Shown in pieces: positions 38,218 through 50,100 of a stretch of DNA of 64,000 nt. The position numbers were made by a program, and so were the translations under genes. Source of the DNA: Schistocephalus solidus (taxonomy: Eukaryota > Platyhelminthes > Cestoda > Diphyllobothriidea > Diphyllobothriidae); contig WEDG01001278.1 in the NCBI GenBank assembly GCA_017591395.1, positions 62,001 to 126,000 of the forward strand. The letters are read 5' to 3'. The first letter of the stretch is position 1, and each line of letters opens with the position of its first letter. The notes under the pieces are model-generated. The model worked only from the letters and a program-made list of their open reading frames with translations. It was not told where the DNA came from and made no database searches.

Positions 38218-41200
38218 TCAGTAATATGCACCAAATAAGACTCGACAGGTTCGTGGTACGGAGAATTTGTAGTAGTAAATGTGATCTGGGGAGGAGCTGG
38301 GGCTGGGCGCTCGTGTGCCTAACAGGACAAAGTCATGAACCGACCCATCTGGCATGGGAATTACGGTGGTGTTCTGGGTGCCGTCTGTTTCTGCATCCAC
38401 TATCCGCAGCACTTCTACGCCTGTTTCGACTGGTGAGACACCGGCCGCGAGAGCCAGAGTCACGTGTGCCCGACAGCCGGCCGGCCTTGTGGATTGCGGA
38501 GCTTGGCAAAGAATACAGAGAAAAAAATAATAATAAACATGCATATGAGATTGTTTCTTCTTTAAAAGATACGAATATCATCACTTTTTCGATAACACTG
38601 CGGTTGTCAGAGTAAGGAACGGAGCATAGCCAGGGAGACTTGCGCACGCCTCCGCACACCTACTCTGCTGTAATCGTAGAACAAAGCTACAACTTATTAT
38701 GAGTGTGCATAGGCCACAATGTCAGATCACGGGGAAGCTCAAAGTAAAGATACATTAAACACAGCAATACTGTTTTTGGGCTTGGTACAGCTGTGAGAAT
38801 GTCCATTCTAGCCGGTCTGAATGTCGCGAAAGGTACATCGCCAGCGACAAGGCTTATTCGCCAGACTCGAGAATCTACTTATTTGGCAGCTAACCGTCGC
38901 TTAAGACCGTTTCGCCCTTCGCCACAGTTGGGTACATCGGATAGCTACCACTCAGGCACCCGAGGACCCCTCATCCCGGGTTGAGCTCAAAAAAGAAGGA
39001 ACAAATTGATAGTAATTTGGTCTGCCACAAAAACTGTCGTATCCGCTCGGAGAGACATGATTGTTTACCGTTGTTTTTTCCAAAAAAAGTTGTGATCTAA
39101 ATGCGATCCTTCGAATTAAGACCTCAAACTCATTATACTGAAATCTTGCTGCTGGTTCGAGGATCTCTGAGTGAGGAGCCTTGTACGTTGTCATTAAGTG
39201 ATCTGAAAAGGGACTTTTGAAGGCTACGCATTACAGTTTACAGGAGAAATTAGTAAGCGAGGAAATTTGAATAGAACAACTGTACCGCCGGCACAGAGGT
39301 TGCAAAATATACCCTTCCGTGTCAAGAAGGGAAGAGTAGTTGAGATAAGTTAGCTTACAATTCTTATTATGTTGGTTCAAGTAAGCTAATCTCTACTTTG
39401 TGCACCGCTTTCTTCAAAAATTTACGATCTAATAGTAACTTCTGACGAGAGCCCTAAGCATCGCTTTTTAGGGGATCCACGTAAGCGAAAGACAGGTAAA
39501 GTAAATGTGCTAACACATTAAATATTAACCGAAAGGCTTAAGTGTGCGCTGGAATAGAAAATATTACACAAGTATAGTGTAATATCGTACAGCATAATGC
39601 CAATGTACTTCAGTCACGCCTGAATATAGGTTTTTGATCCACCTTTTTTCCGGCTGCCATCAAAAACTGAAAAAAATGGCTATTTAAGTAGTGTGCATTT
39701 TCCCCATTAATTTTCAATGTCCTCATAAATTTAGATATACTTCATAGAAAAACGCATAAAATATTCTTCTTTGTACTTATTTTGTAACAAATGAAGTCTT
39801 TTTCAAAATTTATACTCGAAGAAATGGTAGCTATCAGCTTTTAAAAACCCGAATTCCTGAATAGTTTTGAACCCGGCCTGTTGGTACATCTGTATTTGGG
39901 GTTTCCAATATACAAACCGAATATATTCCAGGTAAAGAAAATATTAAACTTGTATATGCTTTTAAGAAGAGGTACTATAGGGCTTGTAAAATTTGCAGTG
40001 CATATAAACCACCTAGTATACTTTACAAGCTACATGAATAAATGGAGAGATACGATGCTTTATGGATGGACATTTGACAGTCTTAAAAAATTCATGATTA
40101 TAAACTTAATAAAAACTGAAGGACAGCTTTCCTTCACGTATAAAAATGTGAGGAAGACGTAATTTGCTACCTAATGTGCATAGAAAAGACTATTTTTACG
40201 CATGTTTTCTATAAACTATATTTAAATCTATACGGGAGTTTGAAATAATGGAAGACTTAAGTGGTCATTTTTTTCCGAGTGTAGTTTTTGAGGGCAGCCG
40301 AAAAGAAGCTTGTTCGAAAATCAACATTCGGACGTGATTAAAGCCATGTTGGGATTGGTGGATGGGCACTCACCAATCGGTTATGGGACTCACTCGTCCC
40401 GTTCTGCCTTGGGTCTAACTCTCGAGCCTCGCAAACAGTCGCATAGCGGCTAGTAGTATAGGCAGAAGAACATTACCGAAAAAATATAATAGAGGCTGGG
40501 AACTTCTAATTAATAGGTTGCGGGTTCCAGCCTCGGGTAAGAAAACAGCTGGGGTTAGGAATGACTGGCTGATGAGGGGTAATAAGCCAGAAATAGCCAT
40601 ACTAGTCTTCTTTGTCCTTGGCCGTAATTTTATTCGATACTGGAATTATGCTGTAAGATAATTAACATTATAACTACTTAAATAATCTTTTCTAATCGAA
40701 AAAAAGATAACAGAATTTCGGTAAACACTTCATGAGATACAATATCTACTGCAATCCATTACAGTGTCAGGTAAGCACAGTAACCTAGTTTCGAGGCTAT
40801 TTTCTGTTAGGAAACTTGAAAAAGGGTCTAATTATATAATTTTGGGGCTCAAACACGGCAGGCCTCAACTGTATGTTCTTCAGTATAATGTGTGCATTAA
40901 GAACTCTCACGTACCTTCAGATACTACGGCATTGTCCTCTCCTTTCCATAGATTGAGCAGGTTTTCGTCTAAATGTATCCGCAGACCCACAACCCTCGAT
41001 GAAACAAAAAGACCGGAGATAAAGACTGTGTGCAGGGCACCCAGAAGGGCCTCAGCGACGGCCTTGCTCTCGGCGTACTCCTTCGAGCCCGGCGACTTTC
41101 CCGCGGCACAAAACATGGAAGTGACGTGGGGACGTGAGGGCTTTGGAAAGCCCTGAGACCTGGTCTCAGCGGTGACGGCGGGGCCACCGAATGGAGGGTT

Positions 41201-44200
41201 GACCATAGAGGTCCAAAACGTGGCTAACTCGGCAGCCTCAACGTCTGAAGTCAGAAAGGCAAGAACGCATAACTATCAGAGCACACACCATAGTTTCTGA
41301 AAAGTTTCCCGCGATAGCAACTCTTAGTGAGCACACGACAGCAATAAGAACCAGAGGGTTCATCAGATTAGTTCGAAGAGCATGTGCAACAGGGGTTTCG
41401 CTATTGACTCAAGCCTCCTTAAATTCCCGCGGTGAAGCTTATTCACCATCAGTAGTACTGAGACTGTATATGTTGAAACTCGGCCACGGTAATGTTCTTG
41501 TTTCGCCCTTTATATCCAAGTTTTCTGTGAGCTGGATAACAGTCGCCCTGAACAGCAATTGTGATAAATCCCCACAATATAGCTACTTTACTAAATTAGG
41601 GTCTTTTCTCACATTGGTAAAGTTCTCAGTGAGCTATTTGAGTTGGTATACTGGTTCCGTTCCTGTACTTTACTTTCAGGATCATCCGAAGACGGTCCCG
41701 GTAGTATTGATCGAGTTCTCCTGTTTGGCCCTCTCAGACAGCCAAATCTGGTGTGTTGTGAGGAAGCGTAATCGTTAAGGCAAGTTTGAATGTCTTCAGA
41801 GTGGTGCTGGCGATGTTGGCACGGTCCAAAGATGATGATTGAACCTTATTAAAAGCGTAACTGGCAGTGGAAGGCCGAGTTTAGATGGCATAAATCTATC
41901 AAAACTGCGTTGAACATCTGTGAGGAACAGCTAAACAATGAGCACTAACAGTGGCTCTTAACTCCAAATCCCGTAGCAGTTCCTTGCTGAATGCGGACTC
42001 TTTTAGCCGTATTTATGGTCAGGCTAAAGTGCGTGAGCGCAAGCAAAAAGGTCGAAATTCTAATGTTGACATTAAGTCAAAAGGCTCTTCGACAAAGCAG
42101 ACAGAACAAATGCTCCTAGATTATCTGAGTCTGGATTAAAAGCTCAGATAATTTCGGCAGGGGTTTCGGAGGCGGTCGGATGATAAGGGTCAATCTGTCA
42201 AAGATAGTTGTGGGGGCCTACCTCGCCAATAACCGAATCTCCCTTGCTAGTTGACTGCTTGCGCCGTGCGTGTGTGGGACCCAGTCTTCGGTTAGCCGAC
42301 ACCGTGGCGGTGATCGATAATTTTGCCTTCAGTGGCTGGACTCAGCCGGACAAGGCTCAGATACACGTACACTCGCACTGAGGCTGACAACATCCACTAG
42401 TAGCTAGTGGTATTAACTAGTAGCATTACGGTAAAGATAGCTTTCGGATATCACCCACATTTTCTATACATAACTAACTACTTATATTTTACAGTAGAGG
42501 TAGTTTGGTTTAATGCATGAGTACTGCTGATGTCTTCTCAGCTGCTTTTACTTTCCTGGAAGACAGTTCTACTAACTCTGTTTCCCTGAAGTTTTATTTG
42601 GAAAATTTTCCGTTTTCAAACTATATCACAACCAGATCTGTCTTTTCACTGTCGGCAGGACTTGTCAGTTGCTGAGACGGCTCTGTACTCGGTCCGGCAA
42701 GCAGGCTAGGTTAAAGAATGTCACGTCCACAGGAGTCGGGCTTGGCCGCGTTGTCCTTCGCCCCTGTGTGAATAAGCACCAAGCAGACACACGGTTTCGC
42801 CTTGTCTTGCAGCAAAAATGAATCATGAGTTCTTGCGACATGATTCACGCGGCTTAACTATGCGGTGTCGCGAATAACTTCTATCTCAAGAGTCCTCTCT
42901 CTGGAAATTCAAAGGCAGATTCAACCCATATCTTGCAAAATAATCCATTTCTTTATGGCAGAAAATGTACAAACGAGATTGCCTTGCAGTTGAATCATGA
43001 CACAGAAAGTGATTTTTAATTTTCAGAGATGGGACACAACTAAAAATCATCCATGGAACAGTAGAAGCACTAGGCAAGAATGCGGAGCCTAGCGACAGAA
43101 AATATCCCCTTTGCTGGTCCCAAAGCGCAGCTCTAAGGTAAACTCAAACACCCGTACTTCATCTTGAAGTCAATATATATTACTGAACCGCGCACCCAAA
43201 GTGACCGGGCGTATTCGTAATTGCATTCGGTGGGACGTGGGCCCATGGTTCAAATGGTGGAGGGGTTGAGTTAAACGGTCACCCACCTGAGAAACCCGTG
43301 TTCAAATCTCGCGTCACCTCTCCTGAAGCTGGGTTATGGCTAACTGAAAATGACAAACAAGCCAGTCTCATTTGTCTTTGCCAGTAGTACTATAGCGAAA
43401 CTGCCGCCTTTATCCTTTCTAAACCACCCCTTATTATGATAGCTCTAGCAGACCGGGTAGCATTATCAGTAGATGAATGTTGCCAACAAGGACAGGGAGA
43501 CTGGAATAACCAATTCTGGCTTATTTTTCGTCATCAGCCAGTTATACCCAACCCCAGGTGGCGCATTACCCGAGGCTCGATCCCGCGACCTGTTGATAAG
43601 AAGTACTTTGAGTAGCTTCCTCTGTCGTTTTTACTGTGACCCTTAGTCTGGTTTCACTTATTCAATCCTCATATTCCGGAGAGAACTGATAATGATTCTT
43701 GCATCATCAACATTACCAACTGAACCCAGTTACACTCGATACACAACGTGAAGGCCAAGTTTGAAAATCCGAAACATTGCCTATTCGTACTTACGGAGGC
43801 CATCAGCGTTTTAAGAAGCAAAGCATCAGAAACAAACAACACCCACGTTCTTCCCTTATAAATGAAGTTGGCAGGGATTGCTGATATGGCCATCTGGTAG
43901 GACATGGGCAAAGGAACCGCGCGTAATACAGGTGTCTTTGCGCTAAATTCCAAGAGAATTAGGCTTAAGATGAGAGTTATGGTTACGGTTCGGATTAGTG
44001 TTAGAACACATGGAATTTATCTCAAGGTCATCTGTATTACGGGAAAAGGGCGTTCCTAGTCCCATTTCCTGTTTGGGGGACCGCGACGTTTTTATAACTG
44101 CATCAAAAATCCTGGGTAACTACTGAGAACACCCGTGGTTAAATGCTTCACCTAGTCTATGCATTTAGATTATGGTATATGCGGTATCAGGACTTACCCA

Positions 44201-47200
44201 AGGTGTAGGTAAACCTTATTGACATCCGTTCTGTGATAAGGTGACACTCGCCTTGCGCCTATTTAGGGCCACCTAAACACCGTTCTCGGTACTAGGCTGG
44301 GGGAAGGGGGTTAGGGGCAAATCAACAATCCTTTTTTGTCACCTTAAAAGTTATCCGGAAGACAAAAAAACCACAAATATAAGCTGGCAAGTGCTTTGTT
44401 TGGATTAACAGAATAACACGGTTACTAATAGCCCCAGGTAGGTGTCGACTGGTCAGCATAGTCGGCACGGACATGCCGACGAAAATAGGCAACTTGAATC
44501 GATGGCCAGTAGTCAGTTTAAATTACATTGCAGAAGGTGTTCACAAACCTAGTTACGGAATGAAACATGCTCGTCCCATTCCAGAACCCCCAAAATCGTG
44601 CAAAAATAGTGAAGTCGGAGGTATAATGATGAAAAAAGGGCAACTGGGATAGCCATTTCTGGCTTGCAAATTGAAGTACGCCAAATTTACCCGAAATCCA
44701 GGCTTGGATAACCCGATTGCGGTCGACTGGAGGGCGGGCCCATGGTTTAATGGCTGTGATTAAAGTAACGCCTCATAGCAAAGTGTCGAGTTCAAGACTC
44801 GATAATTTAAAAGTGGCACTAGGATACATTTGCTTCACAACGGTCAATAGGAGCAATTTTTTTTTTTTCAGTTGGCAAAACATACTGCTTCTACGACCCA
44901 AGCTAGTCTTGAAATCCGAATACGCTCTCATTAATATTGGGAGCAACAGGGTGGAAAACAAATAACCTATTGGAAAACAAGCTGCCCAATTTCATAGAGT
45001 TTAGTACTGATCGGTTGACTTCTTAAATATAAGCTACTTGCTACTTTTCGCATACGATAATCCTTCAGTCGCATGCCAAGAGGGCCACCGGTCCCCAGGT
45101 AGGGGGAAGTAGCGAAGTACACGAAAAATGGGTAATAGCAGGGGAGACACGCACCCAGCATACATTTCCTTCACTAATCATATTAACTCTGATACAATGG
45201 CGATGAAAGAAGCCATTGTGGCCTGACCACCTACCCTCTCTGACAGATGGAAAAGTTGTCACACTTAATCCACAAATCCTTGATGTGGTTCATGGTAAAC
45301 TGTGCACCATCGACGGAGACAGAGGCTATTCAAATGTTTACTAAGCACGTCTACTCCTTCTTCTACTCAGAGAAAATACATTTTGATTAACATTTCTGGC
45401 AGCCGAAGTTTTCGGTCTCTCCAAGGAACATTTTTGCCAGCATTTTTTGCTTGAGAATGCTTGGCTACAAAGTGAGGGAGTTTACGAAGACTGTTTTAAC
45501 TGTTGTGCTAGCGACAGGTGTCCATTATGCATAAACGCCTGGCGGAGCCGAGATTTCAACTTCAGAGTGGAAATGGATGCTTCAGTGAGAAACGAAGACC
45601 GACTCCCGGTAAACTGCAGGAAGCCATCGGCCCACCAAGCCGTACACAATTCCACCTGATGAGTGAGAGCTTAACCCGGTTTTTAGATGGTCGAGAGGAT
45701 AACAGTTCGAGCACACTGATTGGACTTGCTGGGGAGGAGGGCAATCATGACGAGAAAGACCAGCTTCTACCTTCCAGATCAACAGGCAAGGCAACGATGA
45801 CAGGAAGTAGGCGCGGAAACAGTGGTTGACCTGGAAGTAAATCGTCTACGCGCGACACATGCTGGGCCCTCACTAAACGTGAATCACACTATCAACTTGG
45901 ATATAATAAGGAACAGGCGCTGTAAGAGAACAGAGGGGGCGATTGAAGTTTAACTCTCATTCCGAGGAGGGGAGGATCAAGCTACATCGTCGGTTGGCCA
46001 TTTTAAAAATCATCACTGTAGGAGCGTCGTCTGCCTAAAAATACGTCAGATTGATTATCATGATAAAAGTAAACACAGGGCCGGCTGCACCCCTTCCTCT
46101 TTCATGCTATTCCAGTGTCAACTTATATGCGATGGGAGATGAGAGGAGCGATCGTCCGTTAGGATAGGTGACTTATCTCCCAACCATGGACAGTGTTGAC
46201 CATTGCGAAGTTGGCCTCACAGTACATATGTAAAGGGGATGAAAGTAACGTACTGAACTGGGGGGGGGACAAACACACGAGCAGATGCGATAGCTTATAT
46301 ATACGTACATAAATAGACGTACCTGGACTGAAACCACACATTTTAGCCAGTTGTTGTCTCACTGTAGGCAAGTTCAACAGGGCCAAAAAGGAACGAAACG
46401 AGGACACAATCATGGCTTCAGTTTCACTGAGTGGAAAAGGGGCCATCTTGTTGTCAGTCCCGGAGGGCAGGGTTTGTTCTTCAGCCTGACAACTCGGCTG
46501 GCCGGCCCAGAACCAACCGTAGTACAGCGGATAGATGGGTTCGAATTGACGGACCTTAGATTCAATTATGGAGAGAGGAACATTGTGCTGGTTCCGAGAT
46601 GTGAGTGCATTCACGTCAAATCGCCAGGGAGTCTTGGGCGTTACGAGGATGACGTTGTAGTCAAACTTTCTGGCCAAATCAAGGTAGTAGCGGCACTCCC
46701 AAAGCCGAATGTTTGTGTTATCAATGACCAACGGACTGACACCTCTGGTAGCACAGTCCCGGGCATTTTGGTTACAAAATGAATGGGCATCATCCAGTTG
46801 AAGTGGGTCATACCTGTATTCCAACCCACCAGACTCTCGATACCAGTACTGGTCTGCAGAACAGATCTAAAAGTAAATAGTGGGTAACTTTTTCGCTGTC
46901 GAATACAAAAAAACACATTCGAACACACCGCGGTTATGAATATAACTGACGAATGCACAATCTTTGCGGAAAGGAGACCTAGAGACAATGGCGACACGGC
47001 ACAAAAGGCAGTCCCATCGCACCATGGGCAACCTGTCTCGAAAGAGGGTTTGGAGACAAACGCTTTAGTCGTAAGAAGTTCAAACAGACAATAGTTCGTT
47101 AAGCTAGGGCTGGCCCAAGACAGAACTTGATGCAAAGTATGCAGAATTCGCCTGCACAGAAGGCAAACACACTAAACAGAATAAGACGATAAGTAACGAC

Positions 47201-49570
47201 AGCACGTGCCTATGGGACAATGAGCATTACATAGTGCACTCGAAAGCCACTAATTAGCCTGGTCTGCCTTGTATCCAGAATTTCGCCGACGCCACTGTTC
47301 GCGGTGTGGCTCAACCCTCCGAGATCAGGACAGTTCAACCGTCACAAGCGACTACGGTCACGAAATGCCCTAAGACGAGTGTATGTTGGGACGCCTGATG
47401 ATGGCTCACCGGTCGCCGAGCGACGGATTCGCAAGTGACTGACAAGGCGCTGCATGATTCAAATGTACGGTGGAATAAAGACATTAATGGTCCTGTTGCT
47501 ACGAGGCTGGTAGTGATGGCGATGCTGTTAGTGATTGTGACGCTGATGATAGAGGAGTTTTGGGTGTAGGAAGACTGTCAGTAAGAAATAGCGCTTCAGA
47601 CAGTGACTGGGTAAGAGACTAGGTGCAGTAGCTCACAGTCGGCCAAGTGCAGTTTAGACCGTATGAGGAAGGGACGGCGCCAGGGTTTCGTCATGTTGGA
47701 AAAAAAACCAAATGAATAGCCCTCATCGAGGGCACTTTTAACACAGATAAAAAGAAGAATGAAACCCTGCCGTCGGATCCACCGCGAGCGGAAGGATCAC
47801 GAAGAGCAGCTTACGACACTTGCTACCAACTTGATGGCTAGGACAACTAATTAAAAATATTAAGTCGTACCGACCGCGATCTGCTTTCTGTGCTTTCAGG
47901 TGGGGTATAATTTGATATTTTGGATTATTTTAGGAGTAATGATATGAGCAACAAGTTGAATGCTCTAAGGCGGGTCTACTAGAGGTTACCCCAAACCTAT
48001 GTCCACGTTTACAACACCACATAACCTTTTGAAATCAACTGGGATTTATCAAGAGAATGAGAATTGCCGCTCAAATTTTCAGCTAGGATTTGGATGAAAA
48101 TCTCAAAAGAACCCTTCACAGCTTTGGATGTGTCGAATTATGAATCAACACCAGGCCCATAGACCTGGGCTACAACCATTGAGGCGCGGTTAGGCCGCCT
48201 AATTCAGCTAAAGAAGAAAAAAATTTGATCTGTTGGCCCAAAAACAAAAGTGTTTTGAGTCACGTTTATAAGGAGAGTAAACCAAAACCCCTCCTCAGCG
48301 GCCTTAAAATTAAATAACCAGACGAATGCACGTATCATAACTCTACCCATCTTTAAAGCGGATGACAAAAAGATGGGGCAGTCTTCTAGATCAACGGAGG
48401 TGGTGGCAGCTTTGCAAGCATTCAGAAGTCACTGAAACTAAAGTTCAAGTTTACACAGCTGTAGTGGAAACTCTATAGCTGCAGAGTTGCAAAATTTAAG
48501 TAAGGATACTAGGGAGCAAAAGTTGATTTAGCTACAACAGTTGCCTTAGCATTGCTCTTTGGAATTCAACTGGAAAGAGACACGTCACTCAGGTTGCGGC
48601 GACGGGTAGTTTGGGTGTACCTACAACGACAAGAAAATAATGCCGCTGCCGCTGCCCCGAACAACCAGCCAACCTGCGGTGAGAAACATCGAGGCGGCTG
48701 AATACTGGCACAGCAGTATTATAAAAGGATTCTGCAATCAGGATGTGGGGCGGTTAACACGAGCAGAAACTGGCTTGGAATCATATACGAATGACGAAAC
48801 ACTGGTCTATTCTGCTCGCAGAACGGACAAGGGAGTTTTCTCAATGACCAACTTAACTTGAGGTTCAAAGCGCAGGTTATTTAGGCTCGGGTTGAGATAT
48901 GGCTGGCTGACGATAGAAACCAAGCCCATCCTCGTCTTTCCTGTTCCTGTCGGTCCTACTTCCTGTTTATTCAGAATCGCAAAAGAAATTGCGATGTCTA
49001 GTCGAGTAAATGGGGGCCTCATGTGGAGCAGACGGTAGTAATAATTATCGTGACTGACACAAATAAGTCATTGGGCGGAACTCACTGTAAGCACATACAC
49101 ACTAAAGCCTTAAATGCGGTGGAAAGCAGAAACCACCAGTTCAGTCTGGGACCTACCTCTGCATTCGGATAACGAGTTTTGATACATGTGGCGAGGTAGG
49201 ACTTGCCCGAGCCGGGCGGACCGCGGAGAACAATCATGAACCGCGAGCGCACAATCCACTGCCCTAACTCCTCATCTGTCAGAAAGGGGAAGTTAACGTA
49301 TTCGTGCAGCAAGTTGGGCGGGAAATAAGATGAGGCCACTTGGTTAGAATTACTATGCTGTGTAGGAACGACAAAGTAATCACCAATTGCCGCGGGCGGA
49401 ACCTCATCAACGGATGGTGCGGCTGCAGATTTGTCATATATATCCACTAGGTTGGTGAAGCATCCATCGGGTAGGCGATGAAAACGACGGCTGATCTTTT
49501 GGACTCCCCACAGCTGCAAAGGACAAACTTTTACCACATCTCCTCCAACCTTGCAACAGCCAGCGCCCAT
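38218..49570 (-). CDS. CNP: 2',3'-cyclic-nucleotide 3'-phosphodiesterase (CNPase), 4 exons
   Basis: Hydrolyses 2',3'-cyclic nucleotides to 2'-nucleotides; the family is best known from vertebrate myelin. Exons (- strand): 49570-49157, 46866-46323, 41244-40915, 38501-38218; introns 2290, 5078 and 2413 nt. Phases agree and the CDS is 524 codons (523 aa; human about 421). Domains: N-terminal extension 1-92; 'FPFLTDEE' then P-loop GPPGSGKS at 117-124; polynucleotide-kinase-like domain with ICSADQYW, 'VSPLVIDNTN', 'VILVTPKTPWRFD' and LYYGWFW; then the 2H phosphoesterase domain with its two catalytic HxT motifs, HVT at 359-361 and HVT at 442-444, and 'FISGLFVSSRVVGLRIHL' between them as in vertebrate CNP. 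The protein ends VLFGAYY with no CaaX box, and the chosen start gives MGAGCC. A further in-frame ATG at 49639 would add 23 residues including an Arg/Lys cluster; an acceptor-like TTTATTTAG lies between them, so the true start is uncertain. Confidence 0.9.
40510..40620 (+). repeat. tRNA-like SINE copy with core (CNPase intron 3)
   Basis: 'TTGCGGGTTCCAGCC' at about 40518-40532 resembles a B box. The core follows: GGTTAGGAATGACTGGCTGA, then TGAGGGGTAATAAGCC, then AGAAATAGCCATACTAGTCT. It lies antisense to the CNPase gene. Confidence 0.6.
41952..42139 (+). CDS. candidate terminal exon inside CNPase intron 2, unrecognised
   Basis: A CACTAACAG acceptor with a good CTAAC branch-like site precedes an open frame to TAA at 42137-42139. 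The peptide is charged and Ser-rich and ends MLLDYLSLD. It opens only with GTG, so it would have to be a spliced 3' exon of an unknown + strand gene. No upstream exon was found. Confidence 0.2.
43262..43390 (+). repeat. tRNA-like SINE copy (CNPase intron 2)
   Basis: Head 'GGTTGAGTTAAACGG' plus 'GTGTTCAAATCTCG' (B-box-like), then core 'GGGTTATGGCTAACTGAAAA' and 'CAAGCCAGTCTCATTTGTC'. Head and core are in the order expected of one SINE. Confidence 0.6.
43490..43595 (-). repeat. tRNA-like SINE copy (CNPase intron 2)
   Basis: Reverse-oriented copy: head 'GGTCGCGGGATCGAGCC' (B box) then 'GGTTGGGTATAACTGGCTGA', 'TGACGAAAAATAAGCCAG', 'TATTCCAGTCTCCC'. It is one of the better preserved copies. Confidence 0.7.
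44638..44820. repeat. two adjacent SINE-like pieces (CNPase intron 2)
   Basis: 44638-44725 is a - strand core remnant (ACTGGGATAGCCATTTCTGG, GGCTTGG). 44740-44815 is a + strand tRNA-like head with CATGGTTTAATGGCTG and a 'GTGTCGAGTTCAAGACTCG' B-box arm. Confidence 0.5.
48890..48955 (+). repeat. SINE-like core copy (CNPase intron 1)
   Basis: 'GGTTGAGATATGGCTGGCTG', then 'ACGATAGAAACCAAGCCCAT' and 'CGTCTTTCCTGTTCCTGTC', a diverged plus-strand core. Confidence 0.55.
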
Positions 49571-49639
49571 TTTGCGTCTCCGCCTTCTATGCTTCCGACG
49601 CAGATTACTAAATAAAGACGAAAAATAACGTAGATACAT

Positions 49640-49999
49640 AGATTTCAGAGTCCTGCAGGGGTGCTAATGAATAAATTGGCATCATAAAACAAAAAGACAC
49701 GCATTCTTGTATTGCCATGGCTCTATTCACCAACCCAAACAGCTTTCCGGAGAGCTACGATAAAACACAGAGCATTCATCTTCCAATCTATGAATATAGG
49801 TCAAGCGAAATTGCCATCACTGTCGAAAAAGCACCCCAAACTCAGCCAATGGGAACTAGAAACGGTTATTAGCCAAAACGACACATCCCAAGGTTCTATG
49901 TTCGGGAGGACACTGATAATTAATTATCGCCAACGAACAGCAATAGCATATACTGAGTTGGCAGGGGATCATAGTCAAATTGTGTACTCGGAAAGCAGA
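49640..49999. other. CNPase 5' flank
   Basis: Should contain the CNPase promoter or 5' UTR on the - strand. A 121-codon + frame (49712-50077) runs into the hairpin at 50000 and has no recognised domain. Confidence 0.35.
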
Positions 50000-50100
50000 C
50001 ACGATCGCTGGAACAAAAGCCTTATTAGCCTGACGTTTCGGATTCTCACTCGAATCCATCATCAATCAGGCCAATAAAGCTCTTGTTCCAGCGATTGTGT
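50000..50100 (-). ncRNA. hammerhead-ribozyme-like hairpin
   Basis: A 100-bp imperfect inverted repeat. Outer arms: 50001-50030 (CGATCGCTGGAACAAAAGCC...) and 50065-50099 (...GGCTCTTGTTCCAGCGAT on +, with few mismatches). Inside, on the - strand, the order is GGC-CTGATTGATGAT, stem GGATTC/GAATCC with loop GAGTGA, then CGAAACGTCAGGC. This resembles a hammerhead: CTGA(N)GA box, stem II, GAAA, a minimal stem III, GTC cleavage triplet, and the long arms as stem I. The CTGATGA box seems to carry a 4-nt duplication (TGAT), so activity is doubtful. Hammerheads of this layout are known in Penelope-like elements and other retroelements. Confidence 0.45.

Noticed and set aside
43795..43942. A 49-codon - strand exon candidate with good acceptor and GTAAGT donor, whose peptide (QMAISAIPANFIYKGR) loosely resembles the CNPase 2H domain.
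   Set aside because: The real CNPase 2H exon was found at 41244-40915 with the HVT motif and exact phase match. This candidate would duplicate it and has no matching phase.
45518..45829. 103-codon + strand frame and overlapping - strand frames in CNPase intron 2.
   Set aside because: No acceptor/donor pair with consistent phase and no recognised family; the CNPase splice from 46323 to 41244 skips it.
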